From Mycolicibacterium austroafricanum (GTDB lineage Bacteria > Actinomycetota > Actinomycetes > Mycobacteriales > Mycobacteriaceae): DNA of 64,000 nt. Positions within the stretch are counted from its first letter, which is position 1. Each line of letters begins with the position of its first letter. This document shows, piece by piece, positions 32,160 through 41,420 of this stretch. Under the pieces are notes generated by a model. The model was not told the DNA's origin. It made no database searches and saw only the letters and a program-made list of their open reading frames with translations. The DNA is taken from NCBI RefSeq assembly GCF_902705885.1, contig NZ_CACSIP010000029.1, positions 1 to 64,000 of the forward strand, given 5' to 3'. The position numbers and the translations under genes were made by a program.

Positions 32160-35100
32160 GCCCCCAGGCCTCGTTGTTCGACGATCCAGTCGACATCGAC
32201 ATCAACGACGACATCGAGACCGGCACGCTCACCGCGGAGACGGTCGACGCGCTCGATCCCATCGCGGTCGACGACGGCCCCGCGGTCGCGGTCGCGCCAA
32301 ATGCCCTCGAACAGCCCACGGCGGAGCCACCGGCGGTGGCCGAGGAGTTCCACAGCACCGCGGACTTTCCGGCCAGCACCGACGTCCTGGTCCCATCCGG
32401 CGCCAAGGCCCGCGCCCGAGCCAACCTCGCCGCCATCGAACTAGTCCACACACTGCGCGACGCCGGGCGGCCGGCGACGCTGCCCGAGCAGCGCGTCCTG
32501 GCCGCCTGGTCCGGATGGGGCGCCATCCCGCAGATCTTTGACCCCCGCGCCAAAGACTTCACCGCCGAGCGAGCTCAACTCGCCGGTCTGCTGACTCCCG
32601 AGCAGTATCGTCGCGCCCAAGCCTCCATCCTCAACGCCCACTACACCGACCCCGCCGTCGTGTCCGCGGTCTGGGATGCACTAGGTGCGGCGGGATTCTC
32701 CGGCGGCCCGGTGCTCGAACCCGGCTGTGGCAGCGGCACCTTCATCGGTCATGCTCCCCAGGGAACGGCCATGGTCGGCGTCGAAGCAGACGACATCACC
32801 GCAGCCATCGCCGCGCTGCTGTACCCCTCAGCCCAGGTGCGTCACGAAGGCTTCGAGACTACTCGCGTCCCCGAGGCCAGCTTCACCGCCGCGATCGGCA
32901 ACGTGCCGTTCGGCCGCTACGCGCTCACGGACGCCCAGCACAATTTTCGACGCCTAAATATTCACAATCACTTCATCGTGAAATCGCTGGCCCTGGTCGC
33001 ACCAGGTGGCTATGTCGCGGTCCTGACGAGTCGCTACACCATGGATTCGGTGAAAACCGCTGCGCGCGAGGACATTGCCCAGCGCGCAGACCTGATCGGG
33101 GCGCTGCGACTTCCCTCCCAGGCCTTTAGCCGGGTCGCCGGCACCGAAGTTGTCACCGACCTGCTCATCTTCCGCCGCCGCGAGGACGGCACCGAGATCA
33201 GCAGCGACACGCTCGACTGGATCAACACCGAAACCGCCGATCTCGTCGACCCCCGCACGGGCGACGAGGACCAGGTGCCCATCAACGCCTACTTCCTCAA
33301 CAACCCGCACCGGGTGCTCGGGAGCACCGAACTCGGCCACGGCCTGCACGGATCGGCGCAGCTCGCCGTCGCCGGCGCTACGGGCCTGCAGCTGGCCGAC
33401 CAGATCCGCGACCAGCTCCAGCCGATGATCGCGGCCGCCGTGGCACGCGGGCACGGGCTCACCGCACGCAGTGAAGACTTGCCTGCTAGTGCAGCAACAG
33501 TTTTCGCGCCCGGACTGCGCACCCCGAGCGCCCAGGTTGACGATCCGCCGCTGTACACCCTGCGCTACAACGCCGCCACGCGCAGCATCGACTACTGGGC
33601 CGGGCACAGCTGGGAGCCGAACAAGACGCCCAAGACTCTCGTCGAGGAAACCAAGGAACTCATCGCCCTGCGCGACGTCGCCACCGCGCTCATCGCCGCA
33701 CAGCGTGACGGTGAACCCGAGCACGACCGCGAGCAGCTCCGCGGGCACCTCAACACCCTCTACGACAACTACGTCAGCAAGCGTGGACCCGTTAACCGCT
33801 TCGACTGGGTGCAGCGCAACGCAACTCAGTCCCTGCACGACAAGCGCATCGCCAAGCTCGAACAGACATGGCGTGAGCAGGAGGGCACCACAGGGCGCCC
33901 CTGTGACGGCCCCGTCCCCGAGGAGCTGGCCGAGCAATGGGAAACCGAGGCGTGGCAGCCACCGGAGCCGTTCAAGAAGTTCCGCCACCTCGAAGGCGGC
34001 ATGCGGTATGACCCCGGTTGGGCGGTCGTGTCGGCGCTGGAGGACTTCGACGACGACACCGGAACCGCCACCAAGAATCCGATCTTCACCCGCGATGTTC
34101 TGACCGCGACCGTCGAGCGCGTCACCGCCGACACCCCCGGAGAAGCCCTGGCGATGAGCCTGGACCGCACACGCCGGGTCGACGTCGCCCTGATCTCCGA
34201 ACTGCTCGGCGTCGGCGACGAAGACACCCGCGCCCTGCTCGACGGGCTGGTCTACCCCAGCCTTGACGACCCCGACGAGCTGGTCCCAGCCACCACGGCG
34301 CTCTCGGGCAACGTGCGCTCCAAGCTGGCTGCCGCTATCGAGGCCGTCGACACCAACCCCGTCTACGAGCCCTACGTCGCAGCGCTGCGCGACGTACAAC
34401 CCGAACAGCGCGAGGCCGAAGACATCAAGGTCCGTCCCGGCGCCCCGTGGATCCCGGCCCCAGTGATCGCCGCCTTCGCCGAAAAGACGTTCGGCGCCAA
34501 CGGCGTCAAGGCCGAACACATCGGGGGCCGCTGGACAGTCGACGTCCCCAGCTACAAGCGCAACGGCCGCCTCATGACCGACGAGTGGGGCGTCGATCGG
34601 CGCAACTTCGACGCGGTGAGCCTGCTCGAAGCGGTCTGCAACTCCAAGGCCGTGGTCATCACCACCGAAGAGGGCGATGTCGACGCCCAAGCGACGTTCG
34701 CCGCTCAGGCCAAATGCGCCAAGATCACCGAGGAGTTCACCCGGTGGCTGTGGTCAGACGACGAGCGCCGCGACACCCTGGTCGCCGAATACAACCGGCG
34801 TTTCAACTCCCTGCGCGCCCCCGTCTACGACGGCAGCCAACTGCGACTTCCCGGGCTCTCCGACCACTTCACCCCACACAGCTACCAGCGCAACGCCGTC
34901 GCCCGCATCACCAACGAGCCTTCCACCCTCCTCGATCATGTCGTCGGAGCCGGCAAGACCGGCACCATGCTCATGGCGGCGATGGAGCTGCGCCGTCTCG
35001 GCCTGGTCCGCCAGCCGTGGATTGTGGTGCCTAACCACATCATTGAGCAGGTCGGGCGCGAGGCCAAGCAGTGGTATCCGGCGGCCAATGTGCTTCTGGG

Positions 35101-37645
35101 ATCCTCAGCGACGACGGCCGAAGGCCGCCGCCGGTTCATCGCCCAGAGCGCGGCGAGCGAGTGGGACATGGTGATCGTGCCGCAGTCGGCGTTCACCGCC
35201 ATCAACGTGTCCAACGACGTGCGGATGGCCTACGCCGAAAAGCAGCTCGACGAGCTGCGGGCCCAGCTGGAAAACGCCACCGTCGAGCGCAGCCAAAAAG
35301 CGATCATGCGGGCCATCAAGGCCGCACAGGCCCGGCTGGAAAAGCTGATGGCCGCCGAAAGCAAGGACGTGGGTTTACGTTTCGAAGAATCGGGGTGCGA
35401 TTACGTCCTGATCGACGAAGCACACATGTACAAGAACAAACAGCGAGTGTGCAACATCGAGGAGCTGTCGTGCGCGAACGCCGCGCAACGCGCAGAAGAC
35501 CTCAGCCTCAAACTCGATGTGCTGCGCGAGCGCCGCCACGACGAGGCTCGGGCCCGCGGCATTCCCGAACACGCCGTCGTCGAACGCGTCGCCACCTTCG
35601 CCACCGGAACCCCGATCGCCAACTCCCTCGGCGAACTCTGGGTCATGCAAACCTACCTGCGCCCCGATCTCCTGCAAGCCGCCGGCGTCGCCGACCTGGG
35701 GGACTGGGGAGCGGCATTCACCGCGACTCACACCACCATCGAAGTCAACGCCACGGGCACCAAACTGCGCCCCGTCACCAAGGTGGCCAAGTACACCAAT
35801 CTGCCCGAGCTGCTGGCGCTGTCCAACGCCTACACCGATGTCGTCACCCGCGACCAGGTGCCCGTGGCTCTCCCTGAACTCCGCACTGGTGCCCGCCAGA
35901 TCGTGAGTCTGCAGCCCGGCGTCGAGGTCATCGACTTCATTGGTGACCTCGGCTGGCGCGCAGACCATCTCGACGCACGGAAACCGCAGCGCGACAACAT
36001 CCTCAAGATCAGCAACGACGGCCGCAACGCCTCGCTGGACCCTCGAATGGCGCACCTCGGGACACCCACTCAGAGCCGCGCCGCTGAGGTCGCCGAACGA
36101 GCCATAGAAGTGCAGCGCCGCCTTGCCGATCGCCAGTACCACGACCGCGACACCGGCGAGCTACTGCCCGCCCGCGGCCCGCTGCAGCTGATGTTCTGCG
36201 ACCGCGGTACACCGTCGAAAGACCCGCGGCAGTTCACCATCTACCAGGCCATCAAAGACGAACTCGTCGCTCGAGGAATGCCGCCCGAGGCCGTACGGTT
36301 CGTCCACGAAGCTCGCAACTCCGCACAGCTCAAAGCGCTCTTCTCGCAATGTAACCGCGGCGAAGTGTCCGTGCTGATCGGCAGCACCGAGAAAATGGGC
36401 ACGGGCACCAATGTGCAATCGCGGCTGGCCGCCCTGCATCATGTCGATGTGCCGTGGCGGCCGGCCGACCTGGAGCAGCGGGAGGGGCGAATCCTCCGAC
36501 AGGGGAACCAGAACGAGGAAATCGACATCTTCAACTACGTCACCGAGTCCAGCTACGACACGGTGATGTGGCAGCGTGTGCAGGCCAAGGCTCTGTTCAT
36601 CGAGCAGATGCGCCGCAACGAAGTTCTCGATTCCGAAATCGAGGACCTCGGTGGCGGAGACATCGGCGCCGCGGCCGCCGAGACCAAGGCCATCGCCACC
36701 GGCGATCCGCGCTACCTACGTCAAGTCGAACTCGACGACACCGTGCGGCGCCTGACCGCACTGGAGCGGGCTCACCAGTCGTCGGTGCGCAACCGGGACT
36801 GGCAGGTGCGCGTGCTGGAGCGTGCGATCCCGGCCAAGCAGACGGACATCGAACAGGTCGCGCCGGCGGCACAGGCGGCCCAGGACCGCGGGGATGCGCC
36901 GCACCGCCTCGCGGTCGGTTCCGACACGTTCACGGATCGACCCGAGGCAGCTGCGGCGCTCACCGCTGCGTGCCGGCGCGCCTACATGGCTGGTAAGGAC
37001 CGCGGCGCCACCCGATACGAACCGATCGGTGCCTCCATCAACGGCGTCGAGGTCTTGGGCGCGCGTGACCTTACCCACGACATGCTGCTGCTGCGCCTGG
37101 CCGTGCCGTCGCGCACCACCGAGATCGACGCGACCGAGCTGTTGGCGGCCGGATCCCAACTCGGGCTTGACGTCTCCGGACCGAAGCAGCTCGGGCTGCT
37201 GCGCCGCGTCGAGAATCTTTACACCGGGCTCCCTGAGCATCACGCCCGCCTGCAACGAGAGCAGGAGCGCCAGCGCGACGAACTTGACGACTTGTTGGCC
37301 AATCCGCCGGCACCCTTCGAGCAGCGCAGCGAGCTGGAGGCCAAGCAGGCAGAATTGTCCGCACTCACCCTGGAGCTGCGGATGGCAGCAGAGAGTCCGG
37401 AAGCCAAGGCCAAAGCTGAGGCCGCCACCCAGCGGATGAAGATGCGCGGCCGCGAACCGGGCTGGAGTCTGACCCTCAATCCCACGCCAGCGCTCGTTGA
37501 GGAGCTTGGCTATCCCAATGCCGACGCCGTGCGGCGCGCGGTGCGCATCCGTGAACGCGTGGCGCTGGAACGCCACCAGCGCGACATCACCGGCCGTGAC
37601 CACGGTCGGACGCGCGATGACGACGGACCGGGCCTATCGCAGTAA
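31469..37645 (+). CDS. Giant N6-methylase-like / SF2 helicase protein (DarB-like architecture)
   Basis: The ORF is 2,058 codons. A methylase-like region has ILNAHYTDPAVVSAVWDALG, LEPGCGSGTF (about residue 415) and GNVPFG (about 477) in place of NPPY. A helicase follows with GAGKT (about 1160), DEAH (about 1315), FATGTPIANS and QREGRILRQGNQNEEIDIFN (about 1669), then a coiled coil. The plan recalls phage P1 DarB, which protects incoming DNA. Start ATG 31469 has CAGGAGAGG before it, but codons 25-230 look like a shadow of the other frame. TTG 32171 is an alternative start. Confidence 0.82.
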   Translation: MGRNKAPDPDQPDLFSILDEAGSDGDRPGDPQGGADGLLDRSEPARGVDPGTTHRVPDGRSGQDQLDGGQHGRGAVGESHRGVEPQPQRQDTQSRDQSGVVGSGPSAGSPDSAEQRVVRADRYRPDRRPDRDRRDSTLMGEPRSGTPRVGAALDEPGAPERAQRGPGSADRSPVAGTGLFGTVPDQGGVPDLGAGRGRPAATRPPRGPLDRGLGADDLPRPASGRAPRAVGPQASLFDDPVDIDINDDIETGTLTAETVDALDPIAVDDGPAVAVAPNALEQPTAEPPAVAEEFHSTADFPASTDVLVPSGAKARARANLAAIELVHTLRDAGRPATLPEQRVLAAWSGWGAIPQIFDPRAKDFTAERAQLAGLLTPEQYRRAQASILNAHYTDPAVVSAVWDALGAAGFSGGPVLEPGCGSGTFIGHAPQGTAMVGVEADDITAAIAALLYPSAQVRHEGFETTRVPEASFTAAIGNVPFGRYALTDAQHNFRRLNIHNHFIVKSLALVAPGGYVAVLTSRYTMDSVKTAAREDIAQRADLIGALRLPSQAFSRVAGTEVVTDLLIFRRREDGTEISSDTLDWINTETADLVDPRTGDEDQVPINAYFLNNPHRVLGSTELGHGLHGSAQLAVAGATGLQLADQIRDQLQPMIAAAVARGHGLTARSEDLPASAATVFAPGLRTPSAQVDDPPLYTLRYNAATRSIDYWAGHSWEPNKTPKTLVEETKELIALRDVATALIAAQRDGEPEHDREQLRGHLNTLYDNYVSKRGPVNRFDWVQRNATQSLHDKRIAKLEQTWREQEGTTGRPCDGPVPEELAEQWETEAWQPPEPFKKFRHLEGGMRYDPGWAVVSALEDFDDDTGTATKNPIFTRDVLTATVERVTADTPGEALAMSLDRTRRVDVALISELLGVGDEDTRALLDGLVYPSLDDPDELVPATTALSGNVRSKLAAAIEAVDTNPVYEPYVAALRDVQPEQREAEDIKVRPGAPWIPAPVIAAFAEKTFGANGVKAEHIGGRWTVDVPSYKRNGRLMTDEWGVDRRNFDAVSLLEAVCNSKAVVITTEEGDVDAQATFAAQAKCAKITEEFTRWLWSDDERRDTLVAEYNRRFNSLRAPVYDGSQLRLPGLSDHFTPHSYQRNAVARITNEPSTLLDHVVGAGKTGTMLMAAMELRRLGLVRQPWIVVPNHIIEQVGREAKQWYPAANVLLGSSATTAEGRRRFIAQSAASEWDMVIVPQSAFTAINVSNDVRMAYAEKQLDELRAQLENATVERSQKAIMRAIKAAQARLEKLMAAESKDVGLRFEESGCDYVLIDEAHMYKNKQRVCNIEELSCANAAQRAEDLSLKLDVLRERRHDEARARGIPEHAVVERVATFATGTPIANSLGELWVMQTYLRPDLLQAAGVADLGDWGAAFTATHTTIEVNATGTKLRPVTKVAKYTNLPELLALSNAYTDVVTRDQVPVALPELRTGARQIVSLQPGVEVIDFIGDLGWRADHLDARKPQRDNILKISNDGRNASLDPRMAHLGTPTQSRAAEVAERAIEVQRRLADRQYHDRDTGELLPARGPLQLMFCDRGTPSKDPRQFTIYQAIKDELVARGMPPEAVRFVHEARNSAQLKALFSQCNRGEVSVLIGSTEKMGTGTNVQSRLAALHHVDVPWRPADLEQREGRILRQGNQNEEIDIFNYVTESSYDTVMWQRVQAKALFIEQMRRNEVLDSEIEDLGGGDIGAAAAETKAIATGDPRYLRQVELDDTVRRLTALERAHQSSVRNRDWQVRVLERAIPAKQTDIEQVAPAAQAAQDRGDAPHRLAVGSDTFTDRPEAAAALTAACRRAYMAGKDRGATRYEPIGASINGVEVLGARDLTHDMLLLRLAVPSRTTEIDATELLAAGSQLGLDVSGPKQLGLLRRVENLYTGLPEHHARLQREQERQRDELDDLLANPPAPFEQRSELEAKQAELSALTLELRMAAESPEAKAKAEAATQRMKMRGREPGWSLTLNPTPALVEELGYPNADAVRRAVRIRERVALERHQRDITGRDHGRTRDDDGPGLSQ

Positions 37646-37648
37646 TGA

Positions 37649-37685
37649 CCCATATTGCCCATATCACCCATATGGGCAATATGGG
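37649..37685. terminator. Perfect 16-bp inverted repeat between convergent genes
   Basis: CCCATATTGCCCATAT, loop CACCC, then its exact reverse complement. It begins four bases after the helicase stop and faces the convergent DUF4226 gene, so a bidirectional terminator is likely, though no T tract follows. CCCATAT also repeats three times at nine-base spacing. Confidence 0.6.
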
Positions 37686-37741
37686 GCATCGGTGCCCAGT
37701 GCTGAGTCGTGAATGAGCGATCGTCGCGGTGGCGCAGACGC

Positions 37742-38605
37742 CTAGAGAAGGCCCGGCGGGATCGCTGGCCCCGCGTCCGGGCCGGCGGCGGCACCGCCCG
37801 GATCGATGTACTCCGGCCAAATCTCGTCGGGGTCATCCCAATCTCCGGGGCCCGAGGCGGTGACCGTGGCTTCGTACTGGTGGCCAACGGTCTGGAAGTT
37901 TGTGGCCAGACGCGTCGACATCTCCTGGGCGTTCTTGGCGACCTGCTTGGCCTCGGACGCTTTCTGGTCGAGGAACTCCGCGAGCTGCTCGCGTCCGGCC
38001 GCGGTCCCCAGGCTGGGCTGCATCGCGGCGACGCCCATCTGGATCTCCTGCTGGATTCGTTGCAGCTGCATCTTGGACTGAGCATCAGCGGTGTGCGCGT
38101 TGGTGATGTTCTGGCCCAGGCTCTGATCGGCCTGGTTGAGCGCATCCCGCGTCTTCCGGAGTGACGCATCGGCCGTATCGGCTTCGTCGGCGCCCTGGCC
38201 CGTCCAGCCGGCCGGCCGCACCGAACCCGGGGGATAGGGGCGATGATCGGGAACCCAGACCCCTGAACCGTCCGGCGACTCCGTGTACTTAGGTCCCATC
38301 GGATACACCGGTGGGCCAAGTTCGCCAGGCTTCTTGAGGATGACACCGCCATCGTCGTGGATGCCGTCCAGCGTCGAGCGCGGCATCCTCGATGAGGTGT
38401 TCATGTCCTGCTCGGGGATGTAAGGCGGGTACTGCGGAACTGGCGGTGCGACGCCATCGGGCCCGGGAATCTGGGGGGAGTAAGTCGGCGCCGGGTAGGG
38501 CGGCAGCGTGGGATCCGGGACCGGTGTGTCCAGCGGCGGGTTGAAGCCGCCCAGACCACCGATGCCCGTCATCAGGTCATTGACCTGTTGTCCCCAGAAA
38601 CCCAC
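37742..38605 (-). CDS. DUF4226-type ESX-associated protein
   Basis: About 287 residues from GTG 38605. A Pro-rich N-terminus (PVPDPTLPPYPAPTYSPQIP) is followed by a helical DUF4226-like domain: LRKTRDALNQADQSLGQNIT, NAHTADAQSKMQLQRIQQEI and EFLDQKASEAKQVAKNAQEM. DUF4226 proteins occur with type VII secretion genes and on mycobacterial plasmids; their role is unknown. GTG 38656 is an alternative start. It pairs in context with the M15-like protein at 27462. Confidence 0.7.
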   Translation of the reverse strand: MGFWGQQVNDLMTGIGGLGGFNPPLDTPVPDPTLPPYPAPTYSPQIPGPDGVAPPVPQYPPYIPEQDMNTSSRMPRSTLDGIHDDGGVILKKPGELGPPVYPMGPKYTESPDGSGVWVPDHRPYPPGSVRPAGWTGQGADEADTADASLRKTRDALNQADQSLGQNITNAHTADAQSKMQLQRIQQEIQMGVAAMQPSLGTAAGREQLAEFLDQKASEAKQVAKNAQEMSTRLATNFQTVGHQYEATVTASGPGDWDDPDEIWPEYIDPGGAAAGPDAGPAIPPGLL

Positions 38606-38730
38606 GCCAACGAAGATAGTTGCACTCTCGGCGTCACCGCTACCAGCAACGCCCACATTGCCGCCAAAATGGCACCGTCATCGAACACCGGTTTGAACCC
38701 TCGCGGCCCAGACAACTTCCTGATCGCGGC

Positions 38731-40497
38731 TCAGCTGATGTCGAGCAGGCTGGCCAGGTTGTGATCCCCGCGGGCAGCCAAGACCGCACCGACGTCTTCT
38801 CGCCGGCAGTCCAAGGCCGCAGCGAGCGCCGCAACGGGATTGCGTATCGCGCGTCCGAGTAGCTTGTGCAACCGCACCGCGGCCTGCTCCTCCGAGCCAA
38901 GGCGAGTCACCTCCAGCGACGTGTCGTCGACCCGGAGCCCGAGGACCAAGGTGTCCCCGGTGGCCGCCTCAACCCCCGCGGCCTGGGCGCGCAACGACCC
39001 GAGGTTGGCACCTGTTGTTGACGCGAGCTTCCAGTACAGCGTGACCGCGCCGTGCGGGCTGACGAAAGTCCGCTGCTCGCCGGGGGCTACCCCAACGGCG
39101 GTGGCCACCGCCGGGTGGACAGTCTGTCCAGACCCGCGGAGCAGCTCCGACGTGACCGGAATCGCAATTCGAATCTCGTTGGGTCCGTTGCGCAACACTC
39201 CCCGGATCGTGTTCAGGGGTGGAACCGGTGGCCATCCATCGGCCTTGGTCCGCCGCCGAATCATGCCCCGGGTCGTAATGAATTCCAGTGTGCTCATGTA
39301 GGAACGGATCGACGACTCTGTGATGTCTGGGAACTGGGCCCGAAGGTCACTCATCACTTCGATGGAGGTGGCCCTTCCACCCCGGGCGTCGATGCGCTCA
39401 CCGATCGCGTGCGCGATGCCGACGTATTCGGGGAGGGCCCAGGCGCTCAGTCCCCAGGTGCTGCGACTCGCACGGGCGAACCTGGAGTCCTTAGACAGCA
39501 CCGCGTTAACGCGCTCAACACTAATCCGGCTGCCGCCGATGGTGGCGAAGATCGTCTCGGCGGTCGCCGGGACCCCGAGGACGTGCAGCGCTGCTTCGGT
39601 CATGTTGGCGGTCGTATCGCCAGCCCATGGCACCCAGTTGTCACTAAAACGGCGCAGTGCCACTTGACATTCGAGAAAGGCGAGAGCGATACCGGTTGAT
39701 ATTCCCAGGCTCGTCAACGCATCGAGCAGGGTGTCGGTTTTGGGCGCGCCCTGGCCGTCAAAGACGGCACCGACGGCCGCGAGTGCTCGCGCCCGACCAC
39801 CAGCGGCTGTGGCGGTGCTTTCTAGCCAGTCATCGCGACGGGCGTAGGGGCCGGCGATGTGAAGCAGGACCTGGCCCGCCTGACTGGACGGATCGACTCC
39901 GAGCCGACGCAGGTCGAGGGCAGCAGCTTCTGCGGGCAGATACGGTCCTAGGCGGCGCCGCAACTCGCTGGCGTGCTCGACGACCTCTTGATGTGCGGGA
40001 TCGGCCAGCATCTCAGCGAACCGTGCTCGTGCCCGCGGCAGGTTCCGGCTCACCGAAACAGGATGTACGCCAAGGCGTTCTGCGATCACCCGTTGTGGAA
40101 CGGGGTCGAGAGTCCAATCTTGGGCAGCCAGGATCTCCCGGTCGAAGTCGTCGAGTTGCCCGACCAAGCGCGCCACCGCCGCGGCGGCGCCGGCCTTTCC
40201 GGCCGCGACGGTCTCCCGGTGGACCCGCACCGCCTCCGCCGCGGTCTCGATCAGTGCGCGGACGGCCGAGCCGCCCAGCTTCGGCCGCAGTAGCAGTGCC
40301 TGTGGGGTTTGGCTGGCGAAGTCTGCCCAGCGAGGGAACTCCTCGGCGTAGGCCCCGAGTCGGCGCGGTAGCCGGGCGTAGGGGACGGCAAACGAGGCGA
40401 TGCTGTCGAAGCCCTCCACGAGGTCGCGCAGCTGTGCGGCCAGGATCGTCTGGTCGCGCCACCAGTCCGCATCAAGAGCCTTGTCGATCGAGTCCAT
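38731..40497 (-). CDS. Sigma-region-4-like HTH protein with HARE-HTH-like repeats
   Basis: The 588-residue protein has, near residues 120-165, FDREILAAQDWTLDPVPQRV, IAERLGVHPVSVSRNL, PRARARF, a sigma region 4 helix-turn-helix. A second half contains winged segments (AETIFATIGGSRISVERVNA, GRATSIEVMSDLRAQFPDIT, SIRSYMSTLEFITTRGMIRR) like HARE-HTH repeats. There is no region 2, so it is not a complete sigma factor. Its ATG overlaps the stop of the upstream gene by one base (TGATG). It may direct transcription of plasmid or defence functions. Confidence 0.55.
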   Translation of the reverse strand: MDSIDKALDADWWRDQTILAAQLRDLVEGFDSIASFAVPYARLPRRLGAYAEEFPRWADFASQTPQALLLRPKLGGSAVRALIETAAEAVRVHRETVAAGKAGAAAAVARLVGQLDDFDREILAAQDWTLDPVPQRVIAERLGVHPVSVSRNLPRARARFAEMLADPAHQEVVEHASELRRRLGPYLPAEAAALDLRRLGVDPSSQAGQVLLHIAGPYARRDDWLESTATAAGGRARALAAVGAVFDGQGAPKTDTLLDALTSLGISTGIALAFLECQVALRRFSDNWVPWAGDTTANMTEAALHVLGVPATAETIFATIGGSRISVERVNAVLSKDSRFARASRSTWGLSAWALPEYVGIAHAIGERIDARGGRATSIEVMSDLRAQFPDITESSIRSYMSTLEFITTRGMIRRRTKADGWPPVPPLNTIRGVLRNGPNEIRIAIPVTSELLRGSGQTVHPAVATAVGVAPGEQRTFVSPHGAVTLYWKLASTTGANLGSLRAQAAGVEAATGDTLVLGLRVDDTSLEVTRLGSEEQAAVRLHKLLGRAIRNPVAALAAALDCRREDVGAVLAARGDHNLASLLDIS

Positions 40498-41066
40498 CAA
40501 GAGGCCTGCTCGACGCCGGGCGGCAGCTGATATTGGGGGGTGGCGATGCCGTCATACCAGGCACTGTGGGAGCAGGTCGTGCGGTTGACCACGCAGCCGC
40601 TATTGGGGGGCATGGTGGGGTGCTCGGCCCACCCGACAGCGGTCAGAGCGTCGTACGTTGCGGCCACCAGGCGGTCGGGCAGGACAGGCCCGACGCAGAC
40701 AAGTTCAGTGACGGCCAACGCGACCGTGGGGTGGTCGACCCAGATATGGGGTTCGATGATGTCGAGTGCCCACAGCACGATGCTGCCCTCGCCGGCGAGG
40801 CGCAGGGTGCGGCCGACGCCGCCCAAGGTTGCGAGTTCGTTGGCGCGGTGAGGCCCGAAGACATGCGATGAGACGTCGAGCCATTCAGCGAGATCAATGC
40901 GGGCCCACACCCGGGCAGGGGAGAAGTCAGGAGAACTGCGGCACCCAGCCCGCGGCGGCCAGCCCGTCGACTCCGCAAATTCGACCTGTTTGTAGAGCGT
41001 TGCGGGAAGGCCGATGTAGGCGAGCTGGTCTGCGGCGATCTGTATGGGCGTCGTCATGTCGACCAT
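40497..41066 (-). CDS. Hypothetical partner of the sigma-like protein
   Basis: A 189-residue protein starting MVDMTTPIQIAADQLAYIGL. It contains WVDHPTVALAVTELVCVGPV, LPDRLVAATYDALTAVGWAE and SGCVVNRTTCSHSAWYDG. ATG 41066 follows GGAAGCG. Its stop overlaps the start of the sigma-like gene, indicating coupled translation and likely common function. No known family. Confidence 0.6.
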   Translation of the reverse strand: MVDMTTPIQIAADQLAYIGLPATLYKQVEFAESTGWPPRAGCRSSPDFSPARVWARIDLAEWLDVSSHVFGPHRANELATLGGVGRTLRLAGEGSIVLWALDIIEPHIWVDHPTVALAVTELVCVGPVLPDRLVAATYDALTAVGWAEHPTMPPNSGCVVNRTTCSHSAWYDGIATPQYQLPPGVEQAS

Positions 41067-41083
41067 CCGGTTCGCTTCCAGGA

Positions 41084-41389
41084 CTAGGACCGGTAGTGGG
41101 CTTCGGCGAACTGCCCGAGCTTCCAGGTGGTCAACGTGGAGTCGCCAGGAGAGGCATCGAGGGGCACGTAACCGTGCAGCCACCCATCGAGGATGTACTC
41201 GCGCCGAACGAAGTCCTCGATCCTCTCACCGCTAGACGCAATCGCCTTGAGTATCAGCACGGCTCGCTCGAAGTGGTCCGGGCCAACTCCGTTGCGCTCG
41301 CCCAAGGCCCCGACTTCATCGTGCTGTCCGGTGTCGGCGAGGGCCATCGCCGCCAGCTCGAAGGTGTAGGGCCGGTTGAAGTTGGTCAT
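41084..41389 (-). CDS. Hypothetical protein
   Basis: A 101-residue mainly helical protein (MTNFNRPYTFELAAMALADT, FERAVLILKAIASSGERIED, FVRREYILDGWLHGYVPLD). GGGAAGGAC precedes ATG 41389. It is 17 bp upstream of the 40497 gene in the same direction, so it is probably the first gene of this three-gene unit. No family recognised. Confidence 0.6.
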   Translation of the reverse strand: MTNFNRPYTFELAAMALADTGQHDEVGALGERNGVGPDHFERAVLILKAIASSGERIEDFVRREYILDGWLHGYVPLDASPGDSTLTTWKLGQFAEAHYRS

Positions 41390-41420
41390 GTTGGCGTCCT
41401 TCCCGTCTTGTCGGTGTCAA

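Noticed and set aside
32954..34690. 578-codon open frame on the minus strand inside the giant helicase
   Set aside because: Antisense shadow of GC-rich coding DNA: Val/Gly/Asp-rich composition, no ribosome site, and the sense strand carries clear methylase and helicase motifs.
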